A DNA stretch of 64,000 nt from a virus: positions 1-64,000 of IMG/VR virus record IMGVR_UViG_3300032268_000759. One strand, written 5' to 3'. Each line of letters starts with the position of its first letter. Position 1 is the stretch's first letter. This document shows positions 55,476 to 63,704 of this stretch, one piece after another. The translations under genes were made by a program, and so were the position numbers. The notes under the pieces are model-generated. The model saw nothing but the letters and a program-made list of their open reading frames with translations. It searched no databases and had not been told where the DNA came from.

Positions 55476-56300
55476 ATGATAAAACTTGTAGACCTATTAT
55501 TAGAAATATCCCAAAATAAAATGGTAGTCATGGCTGGTGGAGCTGGGGCAGGTAAATCGTATTTACTTAATAAAGTAAAATCTAAAGAACCAAACATAAA
55601 AATACTTAATCCTGATTCATATATTGAGGACAAAAATAGTCCAATGTATAATAACTTAACAAAAGCATCATCACAAATTGATGATGTGGATGTACCTAAT
55701 GCTATAAGTAGAGGTGAATCATTTATTTGGGACACAACAGCATCTAATGCTGCTAAAATGATTGGTGGTGAATATCGTCGTAAACAAGTAAAAGGAATAT
55801 TAAATACTGAAGGTTATGATGAGATGATGGTAATGGTTTATACACATCCTATAGTGTCATTTTTACGTAACTTTAAACGTGAACGTAAAGTACCTACAGT
55901 AGGTGTATTATCAACTTGGAATAATGTTTATGGTAATATAGACACATATAAGTCGAAATTAGGCGATAATTTTATATTGTATCAAGCGCCTGATAAAGAA
56001 TACGCTAAAGAAATACAGGCGTTTAACTCAGCGATTTCTAACGGAAAATTAAATGACTATTTCTCAAACTTGTTATCAACAGGTGAATATGCTTCAACAT
56101 TTAGAAAAGACAAACCTGAACCACAAACACCAGAAGAAATAGAAAAAGCTGAAAAAGCTAAAGAACAATCAAAAGCTTTAGTTAACACTCAGATTGATAG
56201 ACTTGAAAAAGAGTTTATGAATATTGAAAATAAAATCAAAGATTCTATCATAACTGATGAGAATGAAGTAGTAAACAGAATAGTTAACTTTATAAAATGA
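55476..56300 (+). CDS. Zeta-toxin-like P-loop kinase
   Basis: VVMAGGAGAGKSYLLNKV has the Walker A loop (about residues 20-27); ILNPDSYIEDKN and FIWDTTASNAAKM are the substrate-side positions seen in zeta toxin and polynucleotide kinase-like enzymes. The last 60 residues are a coiled coil. It may phosphorylate a nucleotide sugar, nucleotide or RNA end. Overlaps the fusion gene by 4 bases. Start chosen after P35; the frame is open to 55440. Confidence 0.75.
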   Translation: MIKLVDLLLEISQNKMVVMAGGAGAGKSYLLNKVKSKEPNIKILNPDSYIEDKNSPMYNNLTKASSQIDDVDVPNAISRGESFIWDTTASNAAKMIGGEYRRKQVKGILNTEGYDEMMVMVYTHPIVSFLRNFKRERKVPTVGVLSTWNNVYGNIDTYKSKLGDNFILYQAPDKEYAKEIQAFNSAISNGKLNDYFSNLLSTGEYASTFRKDKPEPQTPEEIEKAEKAKEQSKALVNTQIDRLEKEFMNIENKIKDSIITDENEVVNRIVNFIK

Positions 56301-57757
56301 GTTTAGGTAAATACTTAGCAGAAATTATAATAGAACCAACTCCTAAAAAAGTGGCTTTATATCCTGGTGCTTTTAAACCACCACATAAAGGACATTTTGA
56401 GTTAGTTCAACGTCTATCTAAAGTATCAGATGAAGTATTAGTCATTATATCTCCTATAGCTCGTGATGGTATCACAGCTGAACAATCTTTAAGTGCTTGG
56501 AAATTATATTTACCATTTTTACCTAAAGCAAAAGTAGTAATATCAAATGTATCTTCTCCTGTATCATATGTTTATGATTATGTAAAATCAAATCCACAAC
56601 AAGATATTCAAGTAGCATTTGGTAAAGATGAAGGTGAAAGATATAAAGCCTTTTTAAACAAAGAAAAATATCCAAATGTAAAAGTTTATGATGCTGGTAA
56701 TATAGGAAGTTTAAGTGCATCTGGTTTACGTGCAGCTATAAAATCTAATAATCCAGTTGATATAGCTAAATTTTTACCACAAGGTATAGAAGTAAATGAT
56801 TTTTTAAATGCTTTAAAACTTAGTCCAAGAACTGAACCTACATTTAATAGTATAAATGAAAATATATCTGACCCAGATTTTACAAATGCATTAGCTAGTA
56901 TAACTAAACATTATGTTGATAATGGATACAATGTAAAACCATTACCTAAAGTAAAAATAATAAGTAATGATGAAGTAAACGCTTCTAATATGTTAGGTAA
57001 AACAGCATATTATGATCCAACAAATAAATCAATTACTTTATTTACAGCTGGGAGACATCCAAAAGATATATTACGCTCATTCTCACATGAGATGATACAT
57101 CATATACAAAACTTAGAAAATAGATTAAATAATATTACTACTACCAACACAACTGAAGATGATTATTTAAGCCAATTAGAACAAGAAGCTTACTTAAACG
57201 GTAATATGAATTTTAGGAATTGGGAGGATGGTATTAAAAATAAGGTTATGAACGAACAACAAACAACAAATAAATACCGTATATTCTGTGATATGGATGG
57301 TGTATTAGTAGACTTTGACAAAGGTTATGAAGATTTAACAGGTTTACATACCAAACATGTTGATGTGCAAGATAGTAATGAGTTTTGGAACAAATTTAGA
57401 GAAGGATTAAAAGAAAAAAACATAGGTGAATTAGAATATTGGTCTAGATTAGACTGGATGTCTGATGGAAAAGAATTATGGAACTATATTAAACAATATA
57501 ACCCATATGTGTTAACAGCTCCATCTCGTGATCCTCAATCAAGAGAAGGTAAACGAGCTTGGGCTGAACGTTTAGATAATATGAAAAATATTTATTTTAA
57601 AGCAGCAGCATTTAAATCTGAATATGCTGCTCCAAATCGAATACTTATTGATGATAGAGCAGATACCATTGAAAAATGGAATAAAAATGGAGGTATAGGT
57701 ATATTACATACATCTACATCTGATACAATTGAACAACTTAAAAAATTAGGACTATAA
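56297..57757 (+). CDS. Three-domain fusion: nucleotidyltransferase, HExxH protease-like, HAD deoxyribonucleotidase-like
   Basis: Domain 1 (residues 14-165): VALYPGAFKPPHKGHFELVQ carries the HxGH site of NMN/pantetheine-phosphate-type adenylyltransferases and SLSASGLRAAI the second motif. Domain 2 (about 200-310): FSHEMIHHIQN, a zinc-protease helix near residue 263. Domain 3 (about 325-486): FCDMDGVLVDFDKGY and RILIDDRADTIEKW, matching HAD 5'(3')-deoxyribonucleotidases. It would link nucleotide or NAD chemistry with proteolysis. Substrates are not determined. Starts MSLGKYLAEI, a short peptide possibly cleavable after LAE. Confidence 0.8.
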   Translation: MSLGKYLAEIIIEPTPKKVALYPGAFKPPHKGHFELVQRLSKVSDEVLVIISPIARDGITAEQSLSAWKLYLPFLPKAKVVISNVSSPVSYVYDYVKSNPQQDIQVAFGKDEGERYKAFLNKEKYPNVKVYDAGNIGSLSASGLRAAIKSNNPVDIAKFLPQGIEVNDFLNALKLSPRTEPTFNSINENISDPDFTNALASITKHYVDNGYNVKPLPKVKIISNDEVNASNMLGKTAYYDPTNKSITLFTAGRHPKDILRSFSHEMIHHIQNLENRLNNITTTNTTEDDYLSQLEQEAYLNGNMNFRNWEDGIKNKVMNEQQTTNKYRIFCDMDGVLVDFDKGYEDLTGLHTKHVDVQDSNEFWNKFREGLKEKNIGELEYWSRLDWMSDGKELWNYIKQYNPYVLTAPSRDPQSREGKRAWAERLDNMKNIYFKAAAFKSEYAAPNRILIDDRADTIEKWNKNGGIGILHTSTSDTIEQLKKLGL

Positions 57758-58164
57758 TGATAAAAAGATTAGTAACAGACTCACCAGAAACATTAAACAT
57801 ATTAGTGAATAATGTTAAAACTTTATTTACTAAAAAAGATAGTACAGGTAAACCATACAAGTACTCAACTAAAATTTCAACTGAAAAACGCAAATTTCAA
57901 AATCCAGATACTAAACAAATTGAAGAAAAGGATATTGAAGTACTAACTATCACTGATGTTGAAAGTAAAGATGTGGTAACAGTTAAAATGATACCACTTA
58001 TTAAACCAGGAGAAATGCGTTTTGAAATTGGTGGAGAAGGTGAAACTACAGTTGGATCTAAAATAAAAGATACAGTTATAGGTAAAGGTCAATGGAAAGA
58101 TTATTCTAAAGATACTTTAAAAACTAAGTTAACTGAAAATATTGTAAAAAAATTAAAACAATAA
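57757..58164 (+). CDS. Hypothetical protein, 135 aa
   Basis: MIKRLVTDSPETLNILVNNV; Lys/Thr-rich, mixed alpha/beta. Starts and ends overlap neighbours by one base, so it is expressed with the fusion protein. No family is recognised. Confidence 0.65.
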   Translation: MIKRLVTDSPETLNILVNNVKTLFTKKDSTGKPYKYSTKISTEKRKFQNPDTKQIEEKDIEVLTITDVESKDVVTVKMIPLIKPGEMRFEIGGEGETTVGSKIKDTVIGKGQWKDYSKDTLKTKLTENIVKKLKQ

Positions 58165-58721
58165 TGTTAAATAAAGAGTTTCAAAAAAAAGATGTACAAC
58201 GTCTTCGTAATATTGTTCAAGGTAAATATGGAGATAAAACTGTTGTAGGTGTTGGTTATACTAAAAAATATGAAAATCATATTGAAGGAGATATATGGGA
58301 AGAAAATGGACGTACATGGACTATTAAGAATAGTATTAAACAAAATATAACTAAATTAGATAAAGCTAAAGAGTTATATGCTATGCCTATATTATGTCCT
58401 AAATGTAGTAAACCAATGAAATCTCATATAGATAAACCATTCTATAATATTCATAAGCAATGTATGAATTGTGTTGTTGAGTTTGAAACTAAATTAAAAA
58501 TAGAAGGTAAGTGGGAAGAATATCAAAAACAAATTCATAACTCAGAAATTGATAATGTAATTAATGAATTTAAAGTTTGGTCTCAAGAAGAACTAGATGA
58601 ATCAATAGAATCATTTGTAACTGAAGGAGGTGTTGTTGAAAAGTGGCAAGGAGGTAATAAAAATATTGTTAAACAAAATATAGAAGATTCTATAAAATTT
58701 TTGGAAACTCTTAAAAAATAA
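58164..58721 (+). CDS. Conserved T4-like protein with zinc ribbon, 185 aa
   Basis: MLNKEFQKKDVQRLRNIVQG and EGDIWEENGRTWTIKNSIKQ lead to CPKC (about 79-82) and CMNC (about 100-103), a zinc ribbon. I recognise this layout from T4-like phages of marine bacteria; function unknown, nucleic-acid binding likely. Confidence 0.7.
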   Translation: MLNKEFQKKDVQRLRNIVQGKYGDKTVVGVGYTKKYENHIEGDIWEENGRTWTIKNSIKQNITKLDKAKELYAMPILCPKCSKPMKSHIDKPFYNIHKQCMNCVVEFETKLKIEGKWEEYQKQIHNSEIDNVINEFKVWSQEELDESIESFVTEGGVVEKWQGGNKNIVKQNIEDSIKFLETLKK

Positions 58722-58758
58722 TTTTCCTATGTTTCACCTAATAAATTAAATATGGATA

Positions 58759-58980
58759 GTGATAAACAAGCAACAAAAGACGAACCTCGAAGTATTATCT
58801 CAAATATTATTAATGGTAGGAATGTTTTTCAATCCATTAGGTTTCGATATCCTTTTTTATTCAGTGATGAAACTCACGAATTCTTATTGGATTACAACAT
58901 CTCTTTTCTACCTGGCATCAGCGTCATGCTTTGGTGTTTATTACTTTTTGCGTAAAAAATTAAAGAATAATAAATCTTAA
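58759..58980 (+). CDS. Membrane protein with GTG start, 73 aa
   Basis: The frame from GTG 58759 encodes hydrophobic helices (ILLMVGMFFNPLGFDILFY; ITTSLFYLASASCFGVYYF) and a basic tail, a coherent membrane protein. An overlapping ATG frame (58752-58955) is less protein-like. ATG 58816 is an alternative shorter start. Confidence 0.55.
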   Translation: MINKQQKTNLEVLSQILLMVGMFFNPLGFDILFYSVMKLTNSYWITTSLFYLASASCFGVYYFLRKKLKNNKS

Positions 58981-58981
58981 C

Positions 58982-58998
58982 ATATTTATATATAAATA
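58982..58998 (+). promoter_or_regulatory. Late-type motif with adjoining TATAAATA
   Basis: ATATTTATAT (58982-58991) overlaps TATAAATA (58991-58998), so both orientations of the T4-late-like box are present 8 bases before the ATG at 59007. Confidence 0.5.
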
Positions 58999-59006
58999 AT
59001 AATACA

Positions 59007-59819
59007 ATGAACAATCAATTTAAAAGAATGCAAAAACTCGCTGGTCTAATTACTGAAGGTGAAGCTGCATACGAATATGAAAAAGGTAAAGAAGCTGGGG
59101 AAAAAGCTGAAAAGAAAAAAATGAAAAAATCTGAACTTAAAAAACAGATTAAAGAAATGATTTTAGCTGAGATAGATATTGATTTATCTAACACTGATAG
59201 TTTTTATGATTTCTTAGCTGAAGGAGAATTAACAGCTGATTCATTATATAAGATGTTTGAAAAAGAAGGTCTAATTGATGATAGACGTGAATATGATGAA
59301 GAAGATTTAATGGCTGCTTACCCTGGTTTATCTCAATCTGAAGCTGAAAAATTAGTAAATAAAATATCAGATGGGCTAAACGAAGCCAAGAAAAAGAAAA
59401 AAGATAAAGACAAAGAAGTTGAAGACGTTGAAATAGACACAGACGTTGATATGGGTGACAAAATGGATATGGGTGCCGAAATGAACACCACACCAGTTCC
59501 AGCAGCATCAGACGTTCAAAAAGAACTAATGGACGCGTTAGAAGCAGCTAAAGCATCAGGCGACGAAAAGTTAGTTCGTCAAATCGGAAATGCGTTAACA
59601 TACTTCACTCGTAGTCAAGTATCTAAAGACGAAAATCCACCATCAATGAATGAGGAAATAAGTATGGAAGCTATAGATAGACTAGAAGGTTTAGCTAATA
59701 TGCAAGATTTAGCTGTACTAAAAGCTAAACTTCGTATCTTATCTTCAGATTGGATGCAAGATGGATTTGAGAAAGAAGATATTATTGAATATATAACTGA
59801 ACTTATAAACCAAATATAA
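59007..59819 (+). CDS. Candidate capsid-cargo protein with two targeting peptides, 270 aa
   Basis: Begins MNNQFKRMQKLAGLITE-GE, then at residue 39 MKKSELKKQIKEMILAE-ID: both known N-terminal patterns of this gene set occur in tandem, each ending in an (L/I)xE site. The middle is acidic with a Lys/Asp-rich low-complexity stretch, followed by helices SDVQKELMDALEAAKASGDE and EAIDRLEGLANMQDLAVLKA. Possibly a scaffold or packaged protein; cleavage is inferred. Confidence 0.65.
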   Translation: MNNQFKRMQKLAGLITEGEAAYEYEKGKEAGEKAEKKKMKKSELKKQIKEMILAEIDIDLSNTDSFYDFLAEGELTADSLYKMFEKEGLIDDRREYDEEDLMAAYPGLSQSEAEKLVNKISDGLNEAKKKKKDKDKEVEDVEIDTDVDMGDKMDMGAEMNTTPVPAASDVQKELMDALEAAKASGDEKLVRQIGNALTYFTRSQVSKDENPPSMNEEISMEAIDRLEGLANMQDLAVLKAKLRILSSDWMQDGFEKEDIIEYITELINQI

Positions 59820-59824
59820 ACAAA

Positions 59825-59992
59825 ATGAAACAAGAGTTATTTGAAAAAATGCATCAAACATGGGATATGTTTGTAGTAGAGCACAATGGTACAAGTAAAG
59901 CTGCTCAAGGTCGCGCAAGAAAATTATCAAGCGAACTAAAAAAGTTAGCTGCTGAATACAAAAAAGTATCAGTTGCTGAAGCGAAAGCATAA
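59825..59992 (+). CDS. Histone H1-like (Hc1-type) DNA-binding protein, 55 aa
   Basis: MKQELFEKMHQTWDMFVVEH then GTSKAAQGRARKLSSELKKL follows the Hc1 family pattern (KAAGTRARKALQELKKL in typical members). Small, basic and Ala-rich, it probably condenses DNA and may be packed with the phage genome or act on the host nucleoid. Followed by a strong terminator. Confidence 0.7.
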   Translation: MKQELFEKMHQTWDMFVVEHNGTSKAAQGRARKLSSELKKLAAEYKKVSVAEAKA

Positions 59993-60029
59993 TGAAGGTG
60001 GAGGACTTATATAGTCCTCCCTTCATATT
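59993..60029 (+). terminator. Strong hairpin terminator
   Basis: GGAGGACT-TATAT-AGTCCTCC (8 bp) extended by TGAAG/CTTCA, with ATATTTAAAAT following. It separates the Hc1-like gene from the next cargo gene. Confidence 0.7.
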
Positions 60030-60045
60030 TAAAATAAAAAATACT

Positions 60046-61140
60046 ATGAAAAAATCAGAATTAAAAGAATATATTAAAGAACTTTATTCATCTAAAGATG
60101 AAACATTAAATGAAGAGTTTAATCCAGCTGACAAAATAATGATGGATGTTCCATTATTTATTCGTTTATTAGAATATGCTCGTGAAGATGCTAAAACTGA
60201 TATGGATTTACATAATATAACTGAAAAAGCTATTAGTTTAAGTACAGAAGATAAAGTATTAACTATGTCTGACTACAATAGTATTGTAGGTGGTTTAAAT
60301 GAAGGAATAGCTGGATCTCCTGGTTTATCTCAAATAGCAGATGAAATATACGCTAAGATGCCTAAAGAAGGATCTTATGATGCTTTTAAAGAAACTCAAA
60401 AGCATATTAAAGTATATAACTTAAGTCCTGAAGAAGAAAAACAAGTATATGCTATCATTAGAGACAAAGAAAATGACAATCTAGCAGAATCAGCTATTGG
60501 TGAAAAGAAATTAACATCTGCTGAGTTAAAAAAACGTGAAGAAATAGTTAAATCAATGAAAGATACTTTTAAAGGTCCTAAAGCAGCTATGTATGCTATA
60601 GCAACTGATAAAGCTAAAAGAGTAGCTGAAGATTTAGATATTGGTCATGAAGATGATGAGCCAGCAATGTTAAAAGCTGATGTTTATCGTATAATGGAAT
60701 ACGCTGAAGAATTATATAAAATGCTAAATACATTTGATCAAATATCAGGTGAAGTAGATTTTCCAGATTGGTGGCAATCAAAAATTCATATAGCAGCAGA
60801 AAATATGGATAAAGCTAAACATTATTTAGAATTTGAAATGAAACAATCTAGTATGGATAATAAGGTTAATATGTCTGCTTTAGCAGAAGTTATAGCTAAA
60901 AAATTAAAAGAATCAGCAGGTGGTACTTTAGATTTTGCTAGTGGTAAATTATCTAAACCAACCCCAAAAGAAGGTGAAGTATACTTAAAAGACTTAAAAC
61001 CAGGTGACAAATTTTCTACTGGTAAATTAGAATATGTAGTAGTAAATTCTGAAAAGGGTGATCGTGGAGTAGGAGTAAAATACTCAGATGGAACTGGCAA
61101 TATGAATTTCAGAGGAGATGTGATTGTTAAAAAGAAATAA
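60046..61140 (+). CDS. Candidate capsid-cargo or scaffold protein, 364 aa
   Basis: MKKSELKEYIKELYSSKDET then LNE-EF is the targeting-peptide pattern; the frame is open to 59992 but the ATG after the terminator is preferred. GLNE-GIAG near residue 85 is another possible cleavage point. Long helical middle, then an SH3-like C-terminus (VYLKDLKPGDKFSTGKLEYV). No enzyme motif seen. Confidence 0.65.
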   Translation: MKKSELKEYIKELYSSKDETLNEEFNPADKIMMDVPLFIRLLEYAREDAKTDMDLHNITEKAISLSTEDKVLTMSDYNSIVGGLNEGIAGSPGLSQIADEIYAKMPKEGSYDAFKETQKHIKVYNLSPEEEKQVYAIIRDKENDNLAESAIGEKKLTSAELKKREEIVKSMKDTFKGPKAAMYAIATDKAKRVAEDLDIGHEDDEPAMLKADVYRIMEYAEELYKMLNTFDQISGEVDFPDWWQSKIHIAAENMDKAKHYLEFEMKQSSMDNKVNMSALAEVIAKKLKESAGGTLDFASGKLSKPTPKEGEVYLKDLKPGDKFSTGKLEYVVVNSEKGDRGVGVKYSDGTGNMNFRGDVIVKKK

Positions 61141-61164
61141 TCAAATTTCTATAAATTAAAAATA

Positions 61165-61602
61165 ATGACTAAACAAGAACTAATAGATAAAATTAAGTCA
61201 ATAGCTAAAGAAAAATATGAGCCACAAATTACATTTGTGTCTGGTATGAAATTTACAGCTATTCAAGCATATCCTAAATTGCATGATGTGCTTGTTGAAT
61301 TAATGACTAATGCTTATGAAATATTTGTTGTTGATGTTGAATGGGTAGCCCCAAAACCAACAACATTTAGAATTCAATTAGCTAATGGTGAATATTTTTT
61401 CTTAACTAATACAGATAGAACTTGGATAGCAACAGTAGAAGGTAAAAAATTCTATATGCTAAATTTAAATGAAAAACAAGATGCTATTAATTCTATAGCT
61501 CGTGTGTTAAGATACGGTAAAACTAAATCAGAAATTGAAGCAACAAAAACAACTGAAAAAACTTCAACTGAAGAAATCCCAGAAGAATTACCAGCAGCCT
61601 AA
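61165..61602 (+). CDS. Conserved T4-like protein, 145 aa
   Basis: MTKQELIDKIKSIAKEKYEP, a beta-rich core (FRIQLANGEYFFLTNTDRTW) and a Thr/Glu-rich tail. Similar proteins lie among head-region genes of T4-like phages of marine hosts (from memory). Function unknown. Confidence 0.65.
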   Translation: MTKQELIDKIKSIAKEKYEPQITFVSGMKFTAIQAYPKLHDVLVELMTNAYEIFVVDVEWVAPKPTTFRIQLANGEYFFLTNTDRTWIATVEGKKFYMLNLNEKQDAINSIARVLRYGKTKSEIEATKTTEKTSTEEIPEELPAA

Positions 61603-61613
61603 AATAAAATAAA

Positions 61614-62828
61614 ATGGATGTATTAGATTTGTTTTTTAAAAAATATTCTTATAAATTTCCTAAAGGATATCCTGACATGAATAATGAGCAGGATATCTTA
61701 TTACTTGAAAATATATTAAATGAACTAGGTGTAGATCTAAATGAAGGATCAGTTATGAATAATTCTGCTAAAGCTATTAAGAAAATTCTTAATTCTCCAG
61801 AAGGAAAACAATATAATTTTAAATTACAAACTGCAAGTAATAGATTAGGTAATTTAGATAAAATATCTAAAGAAGATTTTTTAAATATACTTAACTCTGT
61901 ATTTCCAAATATTAAAATTATAGTACATGCCCCAGGTGAAGGTCCTAATATTAAGCCTAAAGGTAGTTCTAAATTTAATATGTATGAATTCAATACTGAA
62001 GATGGTAAGGTACAAATTATATTATCTGGTGGAGCAAATGAAGGAGAAAAATACGAACAATCATTTACTAGTGATTTAAAAGCATCAGCAGGTCAATCAT
62101 TAGAAAGTATTGAAAATGAAAATGTTAAAAAATTATTTCAATCATTAAATATTGATCCTAAAAATTTAACACCTGAGGATATTGATTTTGCTGGTACGGC
62201 TGATACAAAACGATCTCTTAGTTTTACCAACCCAGAGAATATTGGTAAAAAAATAGCTGATGTTATTATAAAATATAAAGGTAAAGAATATTATATATCA
62301 TTAAAAAATATTTCAGGACATACTTTCTATAATGGAGGTAATGTTCCATTTATAGTATTTGATGAAAATAATAAAGTAGTCTTTGATAAATCTAAATATA
62401 ATAATAATGAAATAATTAAAACATTATTTGAAATATTTAATATAGATATTAATAAAGTAACCCAAGGATTAAATGAATATATAGCTGGAGAAGGTAACAT
62501 TTCTAATAGTTTTGAACCAGTTAATAATATTAATGTTAATGCTGTTAAAAATATGATAACATCAGGTTTTGGATATGGTTACTATTATGTTAAAGAAAAA
62601 AAAGATGGTTTAAGTGTAATATCTCTTTTAACACAAGAAGACGCGTATAGAGCTATAGGAGATATATCATCTGCTTCTATAAAATATCCTAATTCTGAAA
62701 CAAAATCTCTAACTATTAAAGTACCTTTAGATAGTGAAATATTTGGAAAGGTAGATTGTTTAATAGAAATAAGAAATACAACAGGTAATGTTTTACCATT
62801 ATCTCTTAAAATAAAAACTAACAAGTAA
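61614..62828 (+). CDS. Candidate packaged protein with restriction-nuclease-like core, 404 aa
   Basis: ENILNELGVDLNE-GS near residues 30-46 offers LNE cleavage-like sites. KYEQSFTSDLKAS, FAGTADTKRSLSF and then KKIADVIIKYKGKEYYISLK give an order of Glu, Asp and SLK compatible with a PD-(D/E)XK-type active site, but one acidic position is replaced by Ser, so this is tentative. C-terminal part unrecognised. Confidence 0.6.
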   Translation: MDVLDLFFKKYSYKFPKGYPDMNNEQDILLLENILNELGVDLNEGSVMNNSAKAIKKILNSPEGKQYNFKLQTASNRLGNLDKISKEDFLNILNSVFPNIKIIVHAPGEGPNIKPKGSSKFNMYEFNTEDGKVQIILSGGANEGEKYEQSFTSDLKASAGQSLESIENENVKKLFQSLNIDPKNLTPEDIDFAGTADTKRSLSFTNPENIGKKIADVIIKYKGKEYYISLKNISGHTFYNGGNVPFIVFDENNKVVFDKSKYNNNEIIKTLFEIFNIDINKVTQGLNEYIAGEGNISNSFEPVNNINVNAVKNMITSGFGYGYYYVKEKKDGLSVISLLTQEDAYRAIGDISSASIKYPNSETKSLTIKVPLDSEIFGKVDCLIEIRNTTGNVLPLSLKIKTNK

Positions 62829-62837
62829 TATTTATCA
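62828..62837 (+). promoter_or_regulatory. Late-type motif ATATTTATCA
   Basis: Begins on the last base of the preceding stop and lies 2 bases before the ATG at 62840. Confidence 0.45.
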
Positions 62838-62839
62838 AC

Positions 62840-63703
62840 ATGGATAAATTAAGACAAATAATTAGAGAATCGTTAAAAAACCGCGCTTTAAATGAAGATT
62901 GCGGTTGTGGTTGCCATGGTAAGTGTGGTGATGATGCTCCTGTTTTAAATGAAAATTTAGCACGTAAACCATTACTAAGTGAACACCTACAATACCATGT
63001 TGATAATAAAAAACCACTAACTGAAAACACATTCCGTTATGGTTCCTCAGCATTCCTTGATTTATGGAAAGAAGCAAGAAAATTATACTCACGTAACTTA
63101 CTTGAAGTTGCTGGTTTAGATAAAGATATTATAGTTGAAACTGACTTAGGTGAATATGGTATATATGAAGGTCAAGAAGTACCATTAGATTTACCTATGA
63201 TTGAAGAAGGTCAAATGTTAGATAACTATGAAGTTGATTTTTTTCATACTAAAGCTAATGTATATGCTAATATAGAAATACCTAGTGAAAATCCAACATT
63301 TGAAGATGATATTCAAATAAAAGGAACAGGTAAAACTGAAGAAGAAGCTTTTGAAGATTTAAAACAAAATTACAATAATTACAAGAAAACAGGAATAAAT
63401 GAAGCTAAGTATCAAGGTAAAGAGGTTCAACTTAATAAACCTAAACGTGGTGGATCAAAGAAATTTTTTGTATATGTTATGAATCCTAAAACTAAAAAAG
63501 TTAAAAAAGTACAGTTTGGAGCAGCAGGTGGAGGTCAAAACTTAGCAGTTAAACTTAGAGATCCTAAAGCACGTAAAGCATTCGCTGCACGCCAAAACTG
63601 TGATAAGAAAAAAGACAGAACAACACCTGGTTACTGGAGTTGTAATATAGGTAGATATTGGAAATCATTGGGCGGTAGCTCAAATTTTAGCGGGTATTGG
63701 TAA
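62840..63703 (+). CDS. Candidate capsid-cargo protein with DUF5872-like C-terminus, 287 aa
   Basis: MDKLRQIIRESLKNRALNE-DC is followed by CGCGCHGKCG, then repeated LNE, LSE and LTE sites (residues 36-63), an arrangement inviting serial cleavage. The last 80 residues (VQLNKPKRGGSKKFFVYVMN, KVQFGAAGGGQNLAVKLRD, TTPGYWSCNIGRY) match a domain of unknown function seen in T4-like phage head-region proteins. Confidence 0.7.
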   Translation: MDKLRQIIRESLKNRALNEDCGCGCHGKCGDDAPVLNENLARKPLLSEHLQYHVDNKKPLTENTFRYGSSAFLDLWKEARKLYSRNLLEVAGLDKDIIVETDLGEYGIYEGQEVPLDLPMIEEGQMLDNYEVDFFHTKANVYANIEIPSENPTFEDDIQIKGTGKTEEEAFEDLKQNYNNYKKTGINEAKYQGKEVQLNKPKRGGSKKFFVYVMNPKTKKVKKVQFGAAGGGQNLAVKLRDPKARKAFAARQNCDKKKDRTTPGYWSCNIGRYWKSLGGSSNFSGYW

Positions 63704-63704
63704 T

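Noticed and set aside
58752-58955. ATG-initiated ORF overlapping the membrane gene
   Set aside because: The GTG frame at 58759 gives a coherent membrane protein with a basic tail; the ATG frame gives scattered polar and hydrophobic residues.
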